Made by a program: the position numbers and the translations under genes. From Planococcus maritimus (lineage in GTDB: Bacteria > Bacillota > Bacilli > Bacillales_A > Planococcaceae), in contig NZ_CP016538.2 in NCBI RefSeq assembly GCF_001687625.2, forward strand, positions 2,510,501 through 2,574,500: a DNA stretch of 64,000 nucleotides, read 5' to 3'. Positions 61,390-64,000 of this stretch are shown here, one piece after another; within the stretch, counting starts at the first letter, position 1; each line of letters begins with the position of its first letter. The notes beneath the pieces were generated by a model. It made no database searches, was not told the DNA's origin, and was given only the letters and a program-made list of their open reading frames with translations.

Positions 61390-61447
61390 ATCGATGACCC
61401 CTTTAACATTTCTATAGTCTTTGCACTGTTCCCATACCCTAAAGGCC

Positions 61448-61471
61448 GTGCCCGAAAACTATCCCGGGCAC
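61448..61471 (-). terminator. Possible weak terminator after the M20 gene
   Basis: GTGCCCG pairs with CGGGCAC around a ten-base loop, 17 bp after the stop at 61488. The U-run afterwards is poor (CCTTT), so read-through into the AGCS symporter gene is possible. Confidence 0.4.
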
Positions 61472-61487
61472 ATCCATGGCAAGCTGA

Positions 61488-62578
61488 TTAAGCAAGGCGT
61501 AATGTTTCCGCTAAAACCCGCGCTCCAACATCAAGCGCTTCCCGGTTGAATTTCATATCCGGATGATGCAGCCCAGGCGTTAAATCGGCGCCGATTCCAA
61601 GCATTGCTGCTTTCAGGCCGGGCTGTTTGATCGTGTAAAAATGAAAATCATCCGCTCCGGTTGTCTGGATCGCTTCTGCGAATGCCTCGTCTCCGAGCAC
61701 ATTGCGAACCGCTTGTGAGGCAATTTCCATCGCTTCTTCCGACACTTCAGCAGCCGGTGTGTAATCGTCCCATTTCAAGTCGATTGTCACGCCGTGAAGT
61801 GCGGCAATCGCCCGCAAGCCTTCTTCTAAGCGAACTTTCATCGTGTCCATCAAGGCATTCGACTGCGAACGCACATCGAGCGCGAAAGTAGCGCTTCCCG
61901 GAATGATGTTCAAGCTTTCGCCGCCGGTCTGGATATTCGTCAGCTTAGCTGAATACGATTCGAATGGCGAGAAGTAAACCGTTTTCACAAATTGGTGGAT
62001 CGCCGCGATAACATCGATGGCGTTTTTGCCTTGATGCGGCCGCGCCCCGTGAGCATCTTCGCCGGTAATTTTGCCTTTCAGGAAAATTCCCGAACCGTGA
62101 TGAAGCGCTGGCGTCACTTTTCCAAAAGGCAGCTCTTCTTGGGGACGCAGATGAACACCAAACAAATGCGTCACTCCTTTCAAAGCGCCGCGCTCAATCA
62201 TCGCAAGCGAACCGTTGCCTTGTTCTTCAGCTGGCTGGAAAATAAAGCGGATGCGTTTAGTCAATTTTTCATCCTTCAAACGCAGGAGCGCCCCAACACC
62301 ATCGACATATTGGCATCATGGCCACAGGAATGATTGGCCTGCACTCGGCCGTTCACTTCCTGCCACAAGGCATCGATATCTGCCCGAACCGCGATTACTT
62401 CTCCCCCTTCACCGATTTCTGCAAACAATCCCGTGACATCGTCGAAGGTTCGGTATTTCACGCCAAGTTCTTCCATAATCTGCGCAAGCTTTCTCGTGGT
62501 CTCGACTTCTTTGAAGCTGACTTCCGGATGTGCATGGAAATGGTCAAAATACGATTCGGTCTGCTGTTTGAACTGCAT
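61488..62578 (-). pseudogene. M20D-family amidohydrolase, frameshifted
   Basis: Two adjacent frames give one M20 protein. The N-terminal part starts at ATG 62578 (AAAGGAG upstream) and contains [30 protein letters not shown] and [15 protein letters not shown]. Frame 2 then resumes with [31 protein letters not shown]-like GEDAHGARPHQGKNAID, and ends GLHHPDMKFNREALDVG, with the late metal His. The break is in a GGGG run at 62291-62294: one more G would restore [13 protein letters not shown]. Without it the first frame ends a few codons later. Full-length product would be about 360-370 aa and hydrolyse N-acyl amino acids or hippurate-like amides. Either a real recent inactivation or a sequencing error. 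Confidence 0.85.
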
Positions 62579-62676
62579 ACAAGATCCGCTCCTTTGCATT
62601 ATTCATCTTGTTGAATTGTACCTGTCTTCTTGCTTCAAAACAAACTGGATTTCAAAAATCATTTTCTCTGAATGGC

Positions 62677-64000
62677 CTAGTTTGCCTGTTCCCCCATATG
62701 CAAAATCAAGCTAGCGATAATTTCCGGAATTTCTTCGAAAGCATTTTTCATATGGAGCCGTTCGGTGCGCTTATGCGGGTCTTTGCCGAAAGGGCCGATA
62801 TTCAATACCGGTGCGTTGAGCTGCTGCATGGAACGGAACGGGATGCTGTATAGATCGCCGTAGACCGGCGTGTTGTTTTCATAGCTGATCCAACCGCTCG
62901 AGGTATCCCGGTAATTGACGTAGCTGAGATCGGAAATGCCATTGAAAAAATGTACTTGCTCGAGTTCCAAATTGAAACGTTCACGTGCGTGTTGGGTTAC
63001 ATATGCCACGCAGTCCTTGATGAACGAGTCTTCACTTGAATTGACCGCTGGGTAATAAGGCGGTGCGAACAATAAGACGATCCCAGGCGTCAGTTCCTGG
63101 CAATTGAGCAGCAAGATGTCCGCGATATGGAACGATTTGTCGCGAACATCGCGGTCTGGGTCCATCAAAGTATCACGTATCAACCGGTTGACATAATCGA
63201 GACCGAATTTTTCTTTGGCGTACTCGACCAGTTCTTCGTACCGAAGGACCCGGATTTCATCGAAACGCGGCGCCATGCCGACTTTTTGGCATAAAGAACG
63301 ATAATCCCCCAAGCATTCCGCGGCGGATTCTTTCGCCAGGCCTTCGAAAATCCCCATGACGTCCTGTGCATTTCTTTCCATCGTAAACACATTATAAAGC
63401 GCTTTGGTGCGATACGGGGTTTGAACTGAATACTCTTCTTTCATATCCCCTTGCGTCAGGGTTACGGGAAGGGGCGTTTTTTCTCCGTGAACGGTTTCGG
63501 AAAACGCCGGATTCCATTCCATTTTGCGCGTCAAATACGTCGACAAAAAGCTTGAAGTCATGCCGGCAAGCGGCTCTCCTGCGTGTGTTTCTTTTCCGTA
63601 AAACAAGGCACTCGGCATGATTTTTCCGATGGATCCGGTATAGATGTATTGCGATTCATCTCCTGGTGATTTCGCAAAGACCGGTTCGCCGTTTAAAAAC
63701 AGCACGTACTCGAGATCGTATTGACGTTCAAGATCCAGCAATTTCGAGACACCGTAACGCATGCCCGCTGAGTTGATTTCTTCATCCGGTACCGACATGA
63801 GGACGATATTGATTGGCCATTTTTCTAAACTGGCCCGTTCAATCAAAGACATATGAATAGCCAGTCCCGACTTCATGTCCATGATGCCCCGGCCGAATAA
63901 ATAATCCCCGGATGCAAGATCTGCCTGCATTTCCGGCTTGAATTCGCTTTTGATCTTATGGAATGCCTTCTCCAGCTCGGCCGGATGATAGGCAAGCGGA
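62677..64000 (-). CDS. RocB-like M20 peptidase, 5' end outside the window
   Basis: 440 aa visible; the frame stays open to the window edge (PLAYHPAELEKAF... before the first Met at 63930), so the N terminus is missing. RocB and relatives are about 540-560 aa. Visible features are GRGIMDMKSGLAIHMSLIE with the metal Asp (about 20 residues in), VPDEEINSAGM with the catalytic/metal Glu pair, GSIGKIMPSALFYGKETHAGEPL, and a C-terminal FGKDPHKRTERLHM with the late His. RocB is linked to arginine utilisation; the exact substrate is unknown. It is upstream of the frameshifted M20D gene. Confidence 0.88.
   Translation of the reverse strand, partial: PLAYHPAELEKAFHKIKSEFKPEMQADLASGDYLFGRGIMDMKSGLAIHMSLIERASLEKWPINIVLMSVPDEEINSAGMRYGVSKLLDLERQYDLEYVLFLNGEPVFAKSPGDESQYIYTGSIGKIMPSALFYGKETHAGEPLAGMTSSFLSTYLTRKMEWNPAFSETVHGEKTPLPVTLTQGDMKEEYSVQTPYRTKALYNVFTMERNAQDVMGIFEGLAKESAAECLGDYRSLCQKVGMAPRFDEIRVLRYEELVEYAKEKFGLDYVNRLIRDTLMDPDRDVRDKSFHIADILLLNCQELTPGIVLLFAPPYYPAVNSSEDSFIKDCVAYVTQHARERFNLELEQVHFFNGISDLSYVNYRDTSSGWISYENNTPVYGDLYSIPFRSMQQLNAPVLNIGPFGKDPHKRTERLHMKNAFEEIPEIIASLILHMGEQAN

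Overview
The window looks like chromosome from a Gram-positive, low-to-mid GC member of the Bacillales. The gene set and wording of the proteins most resemble Planococcaceae such as Planococcus or Planomicrobium. That assignment is inferred from strong AGGAGG-type ribosome sites, many GTG/TTG starts, LTA synthase, a TagA/WecG glycosyltransferase, an RsbR-type STAS protein and several secreted proteins with cell wall binding 2 (CWB2) repeats. There is no rRNA, tRNA, phage, CRISPR array or transposase gene.

Region by region. 1-8.4 kb holds a hypothetical gene, a divergent PRPP synthetase paralogue, small membrane proteins, a fused two-domain peptide-type ABC permease without its ATPase, and a YdcZ / Crp-Fnr / YdcZ operon. 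8.5-14.5 kb holds a VTC-domain protein plus DUF4956 membrane protein, an OmpR-type two-component system and a large Asp/Gly-rich Cthe_2159-like (DUF4353) lipoprotein. The VTC operon and the lipoprotein gene share the same unusual promoter: two TTAAGG boxes 11 bp apart, then 9 bp, then CATACT. 15-20 kb holds an RsbR-like protein, an SRPBCC protein, a methyltransferase, a GNAT enzyme and a MATE pump with its TetR regulator. 20.5-24.1 kb is a thiamine salvage operon (tenA-thiM-thiD-thiE-thiW) behind a TPP riboswitch. 24.3-30.3 kb holds a FemAB-like enzyme, an S1 protease lipoprotein and a giant secreted ExeM/NucH-type nuclease. 30.6-35.5 kb is a four-gene polysaccharide operon (MurJ-like flippase, PIG-L deacetylase, O-antigen ligase/polymerase, GNAT).

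36.5-56 kb is a cell-surface locus. Five CWB2 proteins carry different enzymes: 5'-nucleotidase, subtilisin-like protease, Amidase_3, SpoIID/LytB and NlpC/P60. An LTA synthase family protein, a lipoprotein and a small M50-type protease lie among them. 56-59.3 kb encodes a wall-polymer operon (nucleotide-sugar dehydrogenase, WecG/TagA, GT4). CWB2 modules are known to bind anionic wall polymers, so enzymes and a possible anchoring polymer may be encoded side by side. 60-64 kb holds an AGCS amino-acid/Na+ symporter, a frameshifted M20 amidohydrolase and the 3' part of a RocB-like M20 peptidase.

Two families of non-coding repeats stand out. (1) Eight copies of a ~176-bp element, with unit starts ~237-251 bp apart, occur in three same-orientation arrays (3+2+3) in and beside the surface locus. 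They fold into a long hairpin whose helices are preserved by many compensatory changes between copies. (2) Three MITE-like elements with terminal inverted repeats occur at 8.5, 14.7 and 20.2 kb. Each is flanked on both sides by a pair of locus-specific, nearly identical hairpins. A fourth, rearranged relative lies at 59.4-59.8 kb.
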